From Microcystis aeruginosa Ma_SC_T_19800800_S464 (lineage in GTDB: Bacteria > Cyanobacteriota > Cyanobacteriia > Cyanobacteriales > Microcystaceae), in assembly GCA_007095785.1 (NCBI GenBank), contig SFBL01000178.1, positions 1 to 52,677 of the forward strand: a stretch of 52,677 nt of DNA. Reading direction: 5' to 3'. This document shows, piece by piece, positions 43,363 to 52,581 of the stretch. The position numbers and the translations under genes were made by a program. The first letter of the stretch is position 1, and every line of letters begins with the position of its first letter. The notes beneath the pieces are model-generated. The model ran no database searches. It worked only from the letters and a program-made list of their open reading frames with translations, and was not told the DNA's origin.

Positions 43363-44226
43363 ATGAGTGCCACTCTTTTGCCCGATTTCTCCATTAACCT
43401 AAATCAACGCCGTTGGTCTTGTGTCCTCGATCCCAACCTGGCCTTATCGGATTATGGTCTGCTCCTGGTCAAACAATTAGGACGATTTCTCGAATTATGG
43501 ATAGCGCGAGAATTTTGGCATCTAATTGATAATAGCGATGTTTTCGAGCGCTGGCGGCCTTGGCTAGAAGCGTCCCCAGAGAAGGGCAAATCCTCATCCC
43601 TTCTTACTCCGGAACTTTCTGCCCAAACCCGTCGCACTTTGCGGGAATGGGAAAGACTGCGACTAGAGACGGATTTAGGTAATCATCATCTATTTTGGAT
43701 CGGCGATGGTCTTGGTGAATCCCTTTTGCCCAAAGAAACCGACAGCAGTTTAGTCAGTCGTTGGGAATGGTTAGCCCGTAGTTTGGATAGACAAATTCAC
43801 ACCGATCTGCTCGGCTATGCTTTCCGAGATGCGATCGCTTTGAGTGCCGCCTTGGGGTCAGCCTTTATCCTAACCCATCGTTCCCCGGAAGATCGGGTCC
43901 GCAACCTGCCCCCGCTAATCTGTTCCACCCTAGAGAGTTGGGGCATCAACTGTCAGGAAATTGACCAACAAGATGCGATCGCTGCTTTGGAACGGGAACA
44001 ATTACGCCAGTTATTCATTCAGTCGGGAGTCTCCAAATTACTTTGGATGGGATTTCACCCAGTGGTTCTGCATTTAGTAGTTCCGGAAGCAATCAGGATC
44101 GATCCTCCTCCCAGTTGGTGCGAAGATATTTCTGCGAGCGAATTGGAATTAGAAGACTGGTCAGAAACTAGGGGAGAAAAATTTGATTTTTGGCGGGGAG
44201 CAAGGGGATTTTGGTATGAGATTTAA
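43363..44226 (+). CDS. Unknown protein of the cluster, 287 residues
   Basis: A tryptophan-rich soluble protein (at least twelve Trp), starting MSATLLPDFSINLNQRRWSC and ending WRGARGFWYEI. A hydrophobic helix, LSAALGSAFILTHRS (about residues 163-177), and SKLLWMGFHPVVLHLVV (about 226-242) suggest a compact alpha/beta fold. No family recognised. Its stop overlaps the next start by 11 bases, a sign of translational coupling. Confidence 0.7.
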   Translation: MSATLLPDFSINLNQRRWSCVLDPNLALSDYGLLLVKQLGRFLELWIAREFWHLIDNSDVFERWRPWLEASPEKGKSSSLLTPELSAQTRRTLREWERLRLETDLGNHHLFWIGDGLGESLLPKETDSSLVSRWEWLARSLDRQIHTDLLGYAFRDAIALSAALGSAFILTHRSPEDRVRNLPPLICSTLESWGINCQEIDQQDAIAALEREQLRQLFIQSGVSKLLWMGFHPVVLHLVVPEAIRIDPPPSWCEDISASELELEDWSETRGEKFDFWRGARGFWYEI

Positions 44227-44761
44227 CTTTTTAGAAAGAGGCATTCACGGTTACTATCCCTTTAATCGCCCCTTAAAAGATAGACTGAATTTAGCAGATG
44301 ATGGCGATGTTATTTATTTGCTCGAAGAAAGCGATCTAGATTGGGCTACTCCTCCGCCATTGACCCAGCGTCAGCAAGGTCTAACTCGAAGATTCCGGCA
44401 ACTGATCAACACCGCGAATCAACAACTGGCAAGGAATTTATCTGCTCTAACTAGCCAAGGGGCAAGACCATTATTAACCCCAAGAGAGCTAAGAGCAGCT
44501 ACTTACGTTCCAGCGGCCTTATATGGTAGAGCTTTGGAACGGTTGGTTGCTAGGAGGGTAAGAAATGATCCCATCTTATCTAAACATCTCAGATATACAG
44601 GTCAAGGTTCAGGACCGGATTTTCGGGGTAAACGAGGAAGTCATCTACAAGGGGTAAATTTTGAATTAACGACCCGTCGCGCTAGAGCAGATCATGTCCG
44701 TCGTCGCTATCCTAATACAAGGATCTATACCTACCGCAGACCCTCTCATCTAGGATTTTAA
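44216..44761 (+). CDS. Small basic protein with weak nuclease-like C-terminus
   Basis: A 181-residue protein. The ATG at 44216 is used because the longer frame start at 44183 lies deep in the previous gene. The N-terminal part reads NFLERGIHGYYPFNRPLKD. The C-terminal half is strongly basic and contains GSGPDFRGKRGSH (Asp135), then NFELTTRRARADH (Glu150) and YPNTRIYTYRRP. This acid-spacer-acid arrangement in a basic domain resembles PD-(D/E)XK-like or toxin nucleases, though the usual Lys after the Glu is replaced by Thr. It is the last plus-strand gene before the inverted Uma2 gene. Confidence 0.65.
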   Translation: MRFNFLERGIHGYYPFNRPLKDRLNLADDGDVIYLLEESDLDWATPPPLTQRQQGLTRRFRQLINTANQQLARNLSALTSQGARPLLTPRELRAATYVPAALYGRALERLVARRVRNDPILSKHLRYTGQGSGPDFRGKRGSHLQGVNFELTTRRARADHVRRRYPNTRIYTYRRPSHLGF

Positions 44762-44764
44762 CCC

Positions 44765-45418
44765 TCATTTTTTCAGCTGACTTCTGACCCAATTCCGAAA
44801 TGCTTTTACTAACTCTAGGTAATCTGTCTGGCCAGCTTGTTGTAAAAATATAGCAATTTCTAAGATGGGTAAATTAGGAAAAAACTGACTGGTTGGGGAG
44901 GTGATATAAGTGCCATTTTGTAATTGTTGGATGACCAGAGACTCCCCATTATAAACCCAAACCTCTGCCACGCCTAGATCTGCATAAACCTGAAGGCGAT
45001 TTTGGGAACTGCTGGTGACATCAACTTCTATGACTAAATCTGGTGCAGGGTCTTCATTGAATTCCAGTCGCTTTTTCCCCCGAACCGCCTCAATATTATC
45101 AATGTAAAAACATTCATCCGGTTCTGCACCGCTTAATTGAGGGCGTTTAAAGGTGGTAGAACCAAGGGGATAAATCGGGACTACTGATTCTTCCGCTAGG
45201 GTTTCGACAAAGCGACCGATGAGGGTTTTACTAAATTCGTGTTCTGGGGAAGGAGCCATGATTTCTAAATTGCCGCGATTGTAGGTCAGCCGCAGACGGC
45301 GATCGCTCATTTCTTCTAGCAGCGTTTCGTAGGTTTCCCAGCTAATCCCGGACAGGTGAATTATTTCAGCCGGCGGTGCGAGCCGTGTTGCAGTCATAGA
45401 TTCAAGCAAAAATCCCAT
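44765..45418 (-). CDS. Uma2 family (DUF820) nuclease-like protein
   Basis: A 217-residue Uma2 protein. The family core is visible as APDLVIEVDVTSSSQNRL (about residues 110-127) and VYADLGVAEVWVYNGESLVI. An N-terminal region, SGISWETYETLLEEM, and the EIMAPSPEHE segment are also typical. It is on the opposite strand to all cluster neighbours, three bases from the previous stop and 31 bases from the next divergent start. It therefore probably inserted into the operon later (inference). Confidence 0.87.
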   Translation of the reverse strand: MGFLLESMTATRLAPPAEIIHLSGISWETYETLLEEMSDRRLRLTYNRGNLEIMAPSPEHEFSKTLIGRFVETLAEESVVPIYPLGSTTFKRPQLSGAEPDECFYIDNIEAVRGKKRLEFNEDPAPDLVIEVDVTSSSQNRLQVYADLGVAEVWVYNGESLVIQQLQNGTYITSPTSQFFPNLPILEIAIFLQQAGQTDYLELVKAFRNWVRSQLKK

Positions 45419-45449
45419 ACTTCCATTTTAGAATACTGATAACTGATAT

Positions 45450-46451
45450 ATGAATAATTCACGACCAGATAGTGCCAATTCTCTGCGTATTAACCAACCA
45501 GACTTAGTAATGGTGGCCGTTGCCGGTCAAATTGCCCATCCGGTCGGTCAGGCTAATCCCTATCGTATCGGTCATGATGGCATACCCCGAATCCTTCCGG
45601 CCACTGGGGGAATTGTCCTCAATCAACGGGTTGGCGATCGCTGCATCGGTTTAATGGGGGATCATATTGAGCCGGGGGTGGCTCTCCATAATAATAATCG
45701 GGAAATTATCGGCAGTCGTCGCGGCCCGAATCTCGCCCTGATTACCTATGCTTGTGTGGGCAATCGCGCTAGGGTGATTACCGGACCTGCCACGGGTCAA
45801 TCGGGTCTGGTGACGGGAAAACATGGCGGAGTGGACCATGTTTTGGTAGATTTTCCCCCTGCGGTTTTGCGTCGCTTACGGATCGGCGATCGAGTGCAAA
45901 TCTATAGTTATGGTTTGGGGTTAAAATTACTAGACTATCCTGATCTGCATTTATTCAACTGTTCCCCCGATTTCCTGCGACGTTGGGGTTTAATTCCCAC
46001 TGCTCGCGGTTTACAAGTCCCCGTGACTCATTTTATCCCCGCTGCCGCTATGGGTTCAGGATTGGGCAAAAATACGGTCTGGCGTGGTGATTACGATATT
46101 CAGCTATTCGATCCACAACTTCGCCGCCGCTATCGTCTCGATACTCTTCGATTCGGCGATTTGGTTGCCATTGGCTCGGCGGATACCCGTCACGGGCCTA
46201 GTTACCGTCAAGGTCGGATTACTTTCGGGATTATTGTCCATGGCGATAGTACGGTCAGTGGTCATGGTCCTGGGGTTACGCCTTTATTAACGGGTTGCTG
46301 CCAACGTTTACGACCTCTCTACGATAGCAGGGCTAATTTTGCCGCTCTGTTTAATTTGCGATCGCTACCTCCCGCCCAAGTCTATTCTCCTCTGGTCAAT
46401 TCTTCTAGAATTACCCCTCGGTCTAGGGAAGTTTCTGTTAGTCACTCTTAG
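45450..46451 (+). CDS. DUF4438 family protein
   Basis: A 333-residue protein of the DUF4438 family. Recognised blocks are NPYRIGHDGIPRILPATGG, GDHIEPGVALHN, ITYACVGNRARVITGPATG and the later GDLVAIGSADTRHGPSYRQG with GHGPGVTPLLTG. Structures exist for thermophile members, but no function is known; the many Gly-His and Asp motifs suggest metal or small-molecule binding. It is probably part of the cluster functionally, though the inverted Uma2 gene separates it from the others. Its start has no strong ribosome binding site. Confidence 0.82.
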   Translation: MNNSRPDSANSLRINQPDLVMVAVAGQIAHPVGQANPYRIGHDGIPRILPATGGIVLNQRVGDRCIGLMGDHIEPGVALHNNNREIIGSRRGPNLALITYACVGNRARVITGPATGQSGLVTGKHGGVDHVLVDFPPAVLRRLRIGDRVQIYSYGLGLKLLDYPDLHLFNCSPDFLRRWGLIPTARGLQVPVTHFIPAAAMGSGLGKNTVWRGDYDIQLFDPQLRRRYRLDTLRFGDLVAIGSADTRHGPSYRQGRITFGIIVHGDSTVSGHGPGVTPLLTGCCQRLRPLYDSRANFAALFNLRSLPPAQVYSPLVNSSRITPRSREVSVSHS

Positions 46452-46753
46452 TTTTTTATGGTTGAGCTAGAAACTCAATTATTGTTAAGTTTTTATAATT
46501 TCTTGGCAATTTTTTCTGGAAAATTTTACAATGATCGGTTATAGCAAATCGAGCTTCGTCTTCATTAAAACCTCGATTTTTTCCCTAATCTATATTCCCA
46601 AATTAAATGTTAAGATTAGCCCAATTATTGGCAGAAATATATTACTGTAATCTTGACAAGACCGTCTTGCACCTACTTTTATTGATTGTTTCCTATTTTT
46701 CAGATAGACGAAGCTTTTATTTAGCCAGAAAACAAGTTAGGAGAGAAAAGACA

Positions 46754-47230
46754 ATGAATAACCAGCATCAGCAAAATCTTGGCTCTTTGTTCACCGATGT
46801 GTCCTATCAAGTAGTTTCAGAAATTTATAAGCACGATCATCACTACTATATCATCCATCTAAAGGAAGATCAGGAAAAAAATTATTTAAAAGAATTAAAA
46901 AAATCTTTTGTTGAGGTGGATCAATTTGAAGTCAACGGTCAATATTTTATTATTCTCGATGTATCCGGTCAAATTAAATCTTCTGCCCAAGAAATCGCCC
47001 AACTTCTCTCGGAAAGAGAACTACAAATTGCCACCCTAGTGGCCTTGGGACAGGCTAATAAACAGATAGCCCATCGCTTACATATTAGTGAATGGACTGT
47101 TGCCAGCTATTTACGGCGAATTTTTGCCAAATTAGGGGTAGATAGTCGTGCTGCTATGGTCTATCGTTGTGCTGCTCTCATTCAACTGTTGCAATCAGAT
47201 TTCGATGTTCAGGAATTAGCAACTATTTGA
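46754..47230 (+). CDS. LuxR-family (FixJ-type HTH) transcriptional regulator
   Basis: A 158-residue regulator. The C-terminal helix-turn-helix is classic: LLSERELQIATLVALGQAN, NKQIAHRLHISEWTVASYL and RRIFAKLGVDSRAAMVYR (about residues 82-145). The N-terminal 75 residues contain no response-regulator aspartate pattern and look like a small alpha/beta sensor or dimer region (HDHHYYIIHLKEDQEKNYL). The start at 46754 has AGGAGAG upstream; a longer frame to 46607 lacks this. It may regulate the adjacent cluster, but the link rests on position only. Confidence 0.85.
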   Translation: MNNQHQQNLGSLFTDVSYQVVSEIYKHDHHYYIIHLKEDQEKNYLKELKKSFVEVDQFEVNGQYFIILDVSGQIKSSAQEIAQLLSERELQIATLVALGQANKQIAHRLHISEWTVASYLRRIFAKLGVDSRAAMVYRCAALIQLLQSDFDVQELATI

Positions 47231-47236
47231 TTAGCT

Positions 47237-47451
47237 AGGGCTTGCTGAGTAAATCTAAAAACCTTATCCAACAAGGTTTTTAGACTTTTTTGACCTCAAA
47301 AAGTGCCGAACTTTGGAGTGATTGGGGGGAAAATTCCTGGACTTTTTTCCTGAAAATTAGGTAATTGACCACCTGAAAATGAGTAAAACCCCACACCCCA
47401 CACCCCACACCCCACACCCTGCCACCGGGAAAAACTTTTTCAGCAGACCCT
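47237..47451. mobile_element. MITE, 215 bp, AGGGCTTGCTGAG ends
   Basis: The left end AGGGCTTGCTGAGTAAATC is related to the right end, reverse complement AGGGTCTGCTGAAAAAGTTT. The core has a hairpin AAACCTTATCCAACAAGGTTT and CACCCCA heptamers. The right end lies six bases from the clpB stop codon, so the element probably sits where clpB transcription should end. Confidence 0.7.
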
Positions 47452-47457
47452 ACTTAA

Positions 47458-50076
47458 TTAAGCAGTTACTACTTGGGAAGCTAACCGTTTAAAGGTCAAT
47501 CTTTCATCGGCCACATCGACAAAAATCGTGTCTCCCCCTTTGAATTCGCCGCGCAGAATTGCCTTAGCGATCGGAGTTTCCACATATCTTTGTACTGCCC
47601 GTTTTAAGGGTCGCGCACCGTACACTGGATCGTGACCAATTTCTGCTAGATAATCGAGAGCAATATCGGCAAGTTTCAGGGCTAATTTTTGTTCCATCAA
47701 GCGATCGCTGAGATTGGCTGTCTGTAGTTTGACAATCGATCGCAGTTGCGCTTTTTGTAAACTATGGAAAATGATCGTTTCATCGATACGATTGAGGAAT
47801 TCGGGACGGAAACTATTCCGCATTGCTTCCATCACCCGCGCCTGCATTTCCTCGTAACGAGACTCATCACCAGCCACGTCTAAAATGTATTGAGAACCGA
47901 TATTACTGGTCATAATAATGATGGTATTTTTGAAATCAACCAGATGACCTTGAGAGTCGGTTAAGCGCCCATCGTCAAGGATTTGTAACATAACGTTAAA
48001 AACGTCGGGATGGGCTTTTTCAATCTCATCAAAGAGGATGACAGAGTAGGGACGACGCCGGATTGCCTCGGTTAATTGTCCTCCTTCATCGTAGCCGACG
48101 TATCCCGGAGGCGCACCCATGAGACGGGAAACGCTGTGTTTTTCCATGTATTCCGACATATCGATGCGAACTAGAGCCTCTTCCGTGTCAAAGAGATTGC
48201 GCGCTAAAGCTTTCGCCAATTCTGTCTTACCAACACCCGTCGGACCGAGGAAAATAAAGCTGGCCGTGGGACGGTTGGGATCCGATAAACCGGCGCGGGA
48301 ACGTTGAATCGCTTCGGCCACGGCTGTGACCGCTTCCTCTTGACCGATGACACTTTCGTGTAATTCGTCTTCCAGATTGAGGAGTTTTTCTTTTTCCGAT
48401 TCGATTAATTTATTGAGAGGAATTCCCGTCCATTTCGAGATAATTTCGGCGATATCCGATTCGAGAACTTCTTCCCTTAATAAACTTTTACCGGTGGTTT
48501 GTTTGTCGGCCAATTGGGTTTCTAGGGCGGACATTTGCCGCTGCAGATCAGTTAATTTTCCGAACTTTAATTCGGCGGCGCGATTATAATCATAATCTCG
48601 TTCGGCCTGTTGAATTTCTAGATTAACTTGTTCGATCGCTTCTTTAACCCCACGAACTTTATCGATAATCTCTTTTTCCCCTTGCCATTGGGCATTTAAT
48701 CCCGATTGTTCTTCCTTGAGGTTAGCCAGTTCTTTTTCTAACTTTTCTAACCGTTCTCGCGAAGCTGGATCGTATTCCCGTTGTAGGGAAAGTTTTTCCA
48801 TTTCTAACTGGAGAATTTTGCGATCAATTTCATCGAGTTCTTCCGGTTTAGAGGTGATTTCCATCTTCAATTTGGCCGCCGCTTCATCAACTAAATCAAT
48901 GGCCTTATCGGGCAAAAAGCGATCGCTAATATAACGATTAGAAAGCAGTGCCGCCGCTACTAAAGCATTATCGGCAATTTTTACCCCATGATGCACCTCA
49001 TAACGTTCTTTAAGACCGCGAAGAATCGAAATAGTATCGACCACATTTGGTTCATCTACTAAAACCTCTTGGAAGCGTCTTTCTAACGCCGCATCTTTTT
49101 CGATATATTTGCGGTATTCATCGAGGGTAGTGGCTCCGATACAACGCAATTCACCCCGGGCTAACATTGGTTTTAATAAATTCCCCGCATCCATTGCCCC
49201 TTGAGTGGCTCCCGCACCGACAACGGTATGAATTTCATCAATAAACATGATGATATTGCCTTGGGAATCGGTGACTTCCTTGAGGACAGCTTTTAATCTT
49301 TCCTCAAACTCTCCGCGATATTTTGCTCCCGCAATTAAGCCACCTAAATCGAGAGAAATAAGAGTCCGATCTAACAGAGATTCTGGTACATCGCGGTTAA
49401 TAATCCGCTGGGCTAATCCTTCGACAATAGCCGTTTTTCCTACTCCCGGTTCCCCGATTAAAACTGGGTTATTTTTAGTTCTGCGAGAGAGAATTTGAAT
49501 CGTGCGACGGATTTCGTCATCCCGTCCAATTACGGGGTCTAATTTACCTTCCCGTGCCAATTGGGTGAGATCCCGTCCGTATTTTTCTAGGGCTTCATAT
49601 TTGCCTTCTGGATTCTGATCGGTCACTTTTTGACTACCTCTAACTTGTTGAATAATTTCTTTGAGTTTGTTTTCGGTAAGTCCGAATTCTTGAAAAATAT
49701 TTTTACCGAAGCGCTCATCTTTAGCGTAACCTAAAATTAAATGCTCGATCGAGATAAAGTCATCTCCAAATTCTCGGCGATAATTTTCCGCTCGATCGAG
49801 TAAACTATCTAAACTACGACCTAAATAAATCGAGTCGCCGGGGTTAGAGATTTTCGGTTGACGACGGATAAAGTCATCGGTTCGATCCCGCAAACGGGCT
49901 AGACTAATATTAGCTTTACTAAAAACACTGCCCGCTAATCCCTCCTGTTCAAGAAGGACTTTCATTAGATGTTCGCTTTCGATTTGTTGCTGGCTGTTCT
50001 GTTTGGCAATGTCCGGCGTTTTGACGATTGCCTCCCAAGCTTTTTCTGTAAATTGTTGTGGATTGGTTGGCTGCAT
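47458..50076 (-). CDS. clpB: ClpB disaggregase
   Basis: An 872-residue Hsp100 chaperone that, with DnaK, extracts and refolds aggregated proteins. The N-terminal Clp repeat domain ([17 protein letters not shown]) is followed by the first AAA+ domain with Walker [18 protein letters not shown] (about residues 205-221), a coiled-coil middle domain (about 410-530) and the second AAA+ domain with [17 protein letters not shown] (about 612-628) and [18 protein letters not shown]. It lacks the IGF loop of ClpA/ClpX, so it does not feed ClpP. Length is normal. Confidence 0.97.
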   Translation of the reverse strand: MQPTNPQQFTEKAWEAIVKTPDIAKQNSQQQIESEHLMKVLLEQEGLAGSVFSKANISLARLRDRTDDFIRRQPKISNPGDSIYLGRSLDSLLDRAENYRREFGDDFISIEHLILGYAKDERFGKNIFQEFGLTENKLKEIIQQVRGSQKVTDQNPEGKYEALEKYGRDLTQLAREGKLDPVIGRDDEIRRTIQILSRRTKNNPVLIGEPGVGKTAIVEGLAQRIINRDVPESLLDRTLISLDLGGLIAGAKYRGEFEERLKAVLKEVTDSQGNIIMFIDEIHTVVGAGATQGAMDAGNLLKPMLARGELRCIGATTLDEYRKYIEKDAALERRFQEVLVDEPNVVDTISILRGLKERYEVHHGVKIADNALVAAALLSNRYISDRFLPDKAIDLVDEAAAKLKMEITSKPEELDEIDRKILQLEMEKLSLQREYDPASRERLEKLEKELANLKEEQSGLNAQWQGEKEIIDKVRGVKEAIEQVNLEIQQAERDYDYNRAAELKFGKLTDLQRQMSALETQLADKQTTGKSLLREEVLESDIAEIISKWTGIPLNKLIESEKEKLLNLEDELHESVIGQEEAVTAVAEAIQRSRAGLSDPNRPTASFIFLGPTGVGKTELAKALARNLFDTEEALVRIDMSEYMEKHSVSRLMGAPPGYVGYDEGGQLTEAIRRRPYSVILFDEIEKAHPDVFNVMLQILDDGRLTDSQGHLVDFKNTIIIMTSNIGSQYILDVAGDESRYEEMQARVMEAMRNSFRPEFLNRIDETIIFHSLQKAQLRSIVKLQTANLSDRLMEQKLALKLADIALDYLAEIGHDPVYGARPLKRAVQRYVETPIAKAILRGEFKGGDTIFVDVADERLTFKRLASQVVTA

Positions 50077-50294
50077 TTTCTATAAGAGATTACTTTTATA
50101 CCCTAGAGATTATTCTAGATTGACCGGTTTGTCGGCTCCTAGGGGCTTACCGTACCTAGTTCAGGGGGATTTCCCCTCAATTGTGCGATTTAAGTGGCTC
50201 AAGTTTATAAGTTGTAAGGGATTTAAACGGCTTCTGGGAAATTTTTAGTACAAATGTTCAAGCTCTCAAACAAGCTAAAATCTTAATTATTAAA

Positions 50295-50365
50295 GATGTT
50301 CACTGATGACTGATAACTGATGACTGCTCACTGATGACTGATTACTGTTCACTGTTCACTGTTTA
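50295..50365. repeat. CTGATGA/CTGATAA/CACTGTT heptamer array
   Basis: A run of CACTGATGACTGATAACTGA followed by GTTCACTGTTCACTG between clpB and the transketolase-like gene. The remaining part of the 50077-50386 gap is upstream DNA of clpB (minus strand) with no other feature recognised. Confidence 0.8.
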
Positions 50366-50386
50366 ACGCTCACTCCAAAATACTAT

Positions 50387-52288
50387 CTAAGCGATTAAAG
50401 ATTTAACTTTACTAATGATACCAGCTGGGTCGATACCTTGGTGGGGGAATTGTTCCCATAAACCGCCACAACCTTCATGGTGAGTACCGATGTAGGCGTA
50501 TTTAGGAGTTAAACCGCGTTCGAGTAACCAAGAACCATAACGGCTACCTAAACCCGTGCGACGGTTAAATGCTTCTACCACCAAAACAAAGGGAGAACTA
50601 CCAACTTTAGCGATAATTCCTTCATCCACTACATTGAGAGTCGGTTTATTAATTAAACCCACGTCAACACCTTCTTGTTTTAAGCGTTCCACTGCATCTA
50701 AAGCGCGGTATAAACCATCTCCAAAGCTGATGATATAACCAGCAGTGCCTTCTCGAATTACTTCATCTTTTCCAGAGACAAAGGTATAACCATCACCAAA
50801 GAAATTATGACCGTTAGTATCAAGAATATTGGGAGTTTTAGAACGAGTCGAGAAGATAAAACGTAGGCCGGGTTGATGGAAAGTTGCCTCGACACAAGCG
50901 GTCATTTGTGCCGCATCGGCTGGAAAATAAAGACGGGTTTCGTAACCGTCATCCAGTCCATTATCGGCAAAGAAATTATTCAAACCAAAGTGACAGGTAT
51001 TATCTGCCATGTCATCGATACCGGAATGGGAAAAATGACATAAAAGATTAGAATAATTCAAGCGGGCCATGGTGATTTCAGAAATACACATTTCTAGAAA
51101 AGCGGCAAAGGTGGCGAAAATTCCCTGTTTACCTTTTTCCATACCAAAACCTGCGGCCGCCGAAAGATTGCCCCGTTCCATAATACCGGAAGGAATAAAC
51201 ACTTCCGGATGTTTATCGTGGATAATTTTCAGACCGCAGGAACCCTCTAAATCGCTATCTACTACTAATACCTTAGCCTTGCGTTCTTCTTCGCTCATTT
51301 TGCCTAAAAGACTGACTACTGCTTCGCCAAAAACGTTGCGGTTAGAACCCCATTTATCCCCAGAACCGAGGAATTTATAGTCATTAGAAGGCTTCTTAAT
51401 ACTGTTGAGATATTCCACGGCGGCACTGTGTCCTTTTGCCTCTAAATATTTCAAAGCCAAGGGTACAGAAATCACATCATGACCGTGGTTAGAACCTTCT
51501 AAACCTTCAATTCCGGGACACATGGGACGTTTATTAATAATCGCAATCGGGCCGGGAGTATTAATTGCTTCACAGATATTGCGATACAAACTATCGATAT
51601 CTTCCCCATCTCCCACTAACACTTTTACGCCATGGCCGGTGAGAGTTTTGGCCACATCATAACCGGGTAAATATTTGGAAGGATTACCGGCAATGGTAAC
51701 ATCATTATCATCAATAATCAGCTTAACATTGATGTGTTGAGCTACGGCTAAACGGGCAGCTTCCGCATCATTGCCTTCCTGTTGAGAACCATCGGAACCT
51801 AAACAAAAAACGGTTTTTCCTGGGTTAGCTAAAGCGACACCGTTAACGTAGGGCCACATATGTCCTAAACGGCCAGAACTAAATTTGACGCCGGGGGTTA
51901 ATCCTAATTCCGGGTGTCCGGGGAGTTTAGAATTGGCCTCGCGGTAGTGCATTAATTGTTCTGGGGGTAAAGAACCTTCTAACGCAGACATGAGATATTG
52001 AGTACCGACGCGGTGTCCTGCTTCATCGAAGAAGATTGGTACAAATTGACTAGGTTGACTGCGGAAAAGAGCATCGAGAATCACCACTTCCGGGACGGTA
52101 TCGTAGGGGCCGCCAGTGTGTCCACCCACACCCCGGGCCGCACCCGTGGCAGTAAAAAAGATGATAGCATCGCGACAGAGTTGGATATTGGCTTTTAGGG
52201 CGCTTCTTTGGTCGTCGGTGAGGGTGGGGTTACTGGAGTCGAGACTGATGGGTTTATAGGCACTCAAATCGATGGGAAAGGTTGTCAT
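50387..52288 (-). CDS. Transketolase-like thiamine diphosphate enzyme
   Basis: A 633-residue ThDP-dependent enzyme of the transketolase superfamily. The N-terminal cofactor domain has GVGGHTGGPYDTVPEV (about residues 53-68), the GSDGSQQEGNDAEAARL motif (about 163-179) and IDDNDVTIAG. The pyrimidine domain has SCGLKII, IPSGIMERGNLSAAAGFGM and FLEMCISEITM, and a transketolase C-terminal domain follows. The sequence differs from the standard cyanobacterial Calvin-cycle transketolase as I know it, so this is probably a second, specialised member whose sugar substrate is unknown. Confidence 0.85.
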   Translation of the reverse strand: MTTFPIDLSAYKPISLDSSNPTLTDDQRSALKANIQLCRDAIIFFTATGAARGVGGHTGGPYDTVPEVVILDALFRSQPSQFVPIFFDEAGHRVGTQYLMSALEGSLPPEQLMHYREANSKLPGHPELGLTPGVKFSSGRLGHMWPYVNGVALANPGKTVFCLGSDGSQQEGNDAEAARLAVAQHINVKLIIDDNDVTIAGNPSKYLPGYDVAKTLTGHGVKVLVGDGEDIDSLYRNICEAINTPGPIAIINKRPMCPGIEGLEGSNHGHDVISVPLALKYLEAKGHSAAVEYLNSIKKPSNDYKFLGSGDKWGSNRNVFGEAVVSLLGKMSEEERKAKVLVVDSDLEGSCGLKIIHDKHPEVFIPSGIMERGNLSAAAGFGMEKGKQGIFATFAAFLEMCISEITMARLNYSNLLCHFSHSGIDDMADNTCHFGLNNFFADNGLDDGYETRLYFPADAAQMTACVEATFHQPGLRFIFSTRSKTPNILDTNGHNFFGDGYTFVSGKDEVIREGTAGYIISFGDGLYRALDAVERLKQEGVDVGLINKPTLNVVDEGIIAKVGSSPFVLVVEAFNRRTGLGSRYGSWLLERGLTPKYAYIGTHHEGCGGLWEQFPHQGIDPAGIISKVKSLIA

Positions 52289-52399
52289 CGTGGATTTTCC
52301 TTAATGTAGAGAAATAACTATAGTCAGGGAAATCATAGCCTAGAATGTCACCCGATCGATTGATTGAATAATTTCTTATCATTGATACCCCTAGAAAAA

Positions 52400-52426
52400 A
52401 ATCAATCGCTTTAATGGCGATTGATT
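52400..52426 (-). terminator. Intrinsic terminator (minus strand)
   Basis: AATCAATCGC and GCGATTGATT form a perfect 10-bp stem around a 7-base loop, followed on the minus strand by a run of T. It lies just past the stop of the peptidase fragment at the window's right edge and would end its transcript before the transketolase-like gene. Confidence 0.85.
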
Positions 52427-52446
52427 AATTGGAAGTGACAACGACC

Positions 52447-52581
52447 CTAATAATTCCATCGTGGTCCTTTTTGACCACTGGAGCACCAACCTTTGGCATT
52501 TCTCATGTCGAGATGAACAAATCCTTTTTTTGCTCCGTAGCCCAAAGCTCCGAACCAATAGACCTCCTGCAAAAGTCTTAT
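52447..52581 (-). pseudogene. C-terminal fragment of a possible M15-type peptidase
   Basis: On the minus strand a frame reads VYWFGALGYGAKKGFVHLDM, then RNAKGWCSSGQKGPRWNY and a stop at 52447. GFVHLDMR resembles the zinc-site end (F-V-H-x-D-x-R) of M15A/DUF882-type D-Ala-D-Ala carboxypeptidases. Upstream at 52582-52584 is an in-frame TGA and no start codon, so the gene is broken here or a frameshift lies near 52580. The rest would lie beyond the window. A perfect terminator follows it. Assignment is tentative. Confidence 0.45.

Noticed and set aside
46607-46753. N-terminal extension of the LuxR-type gene
   Set aside because: The start at 46754 has an AGGAGAG site at proper spacing, while the extension has none and is AT-rich, as expected of a promoter region.
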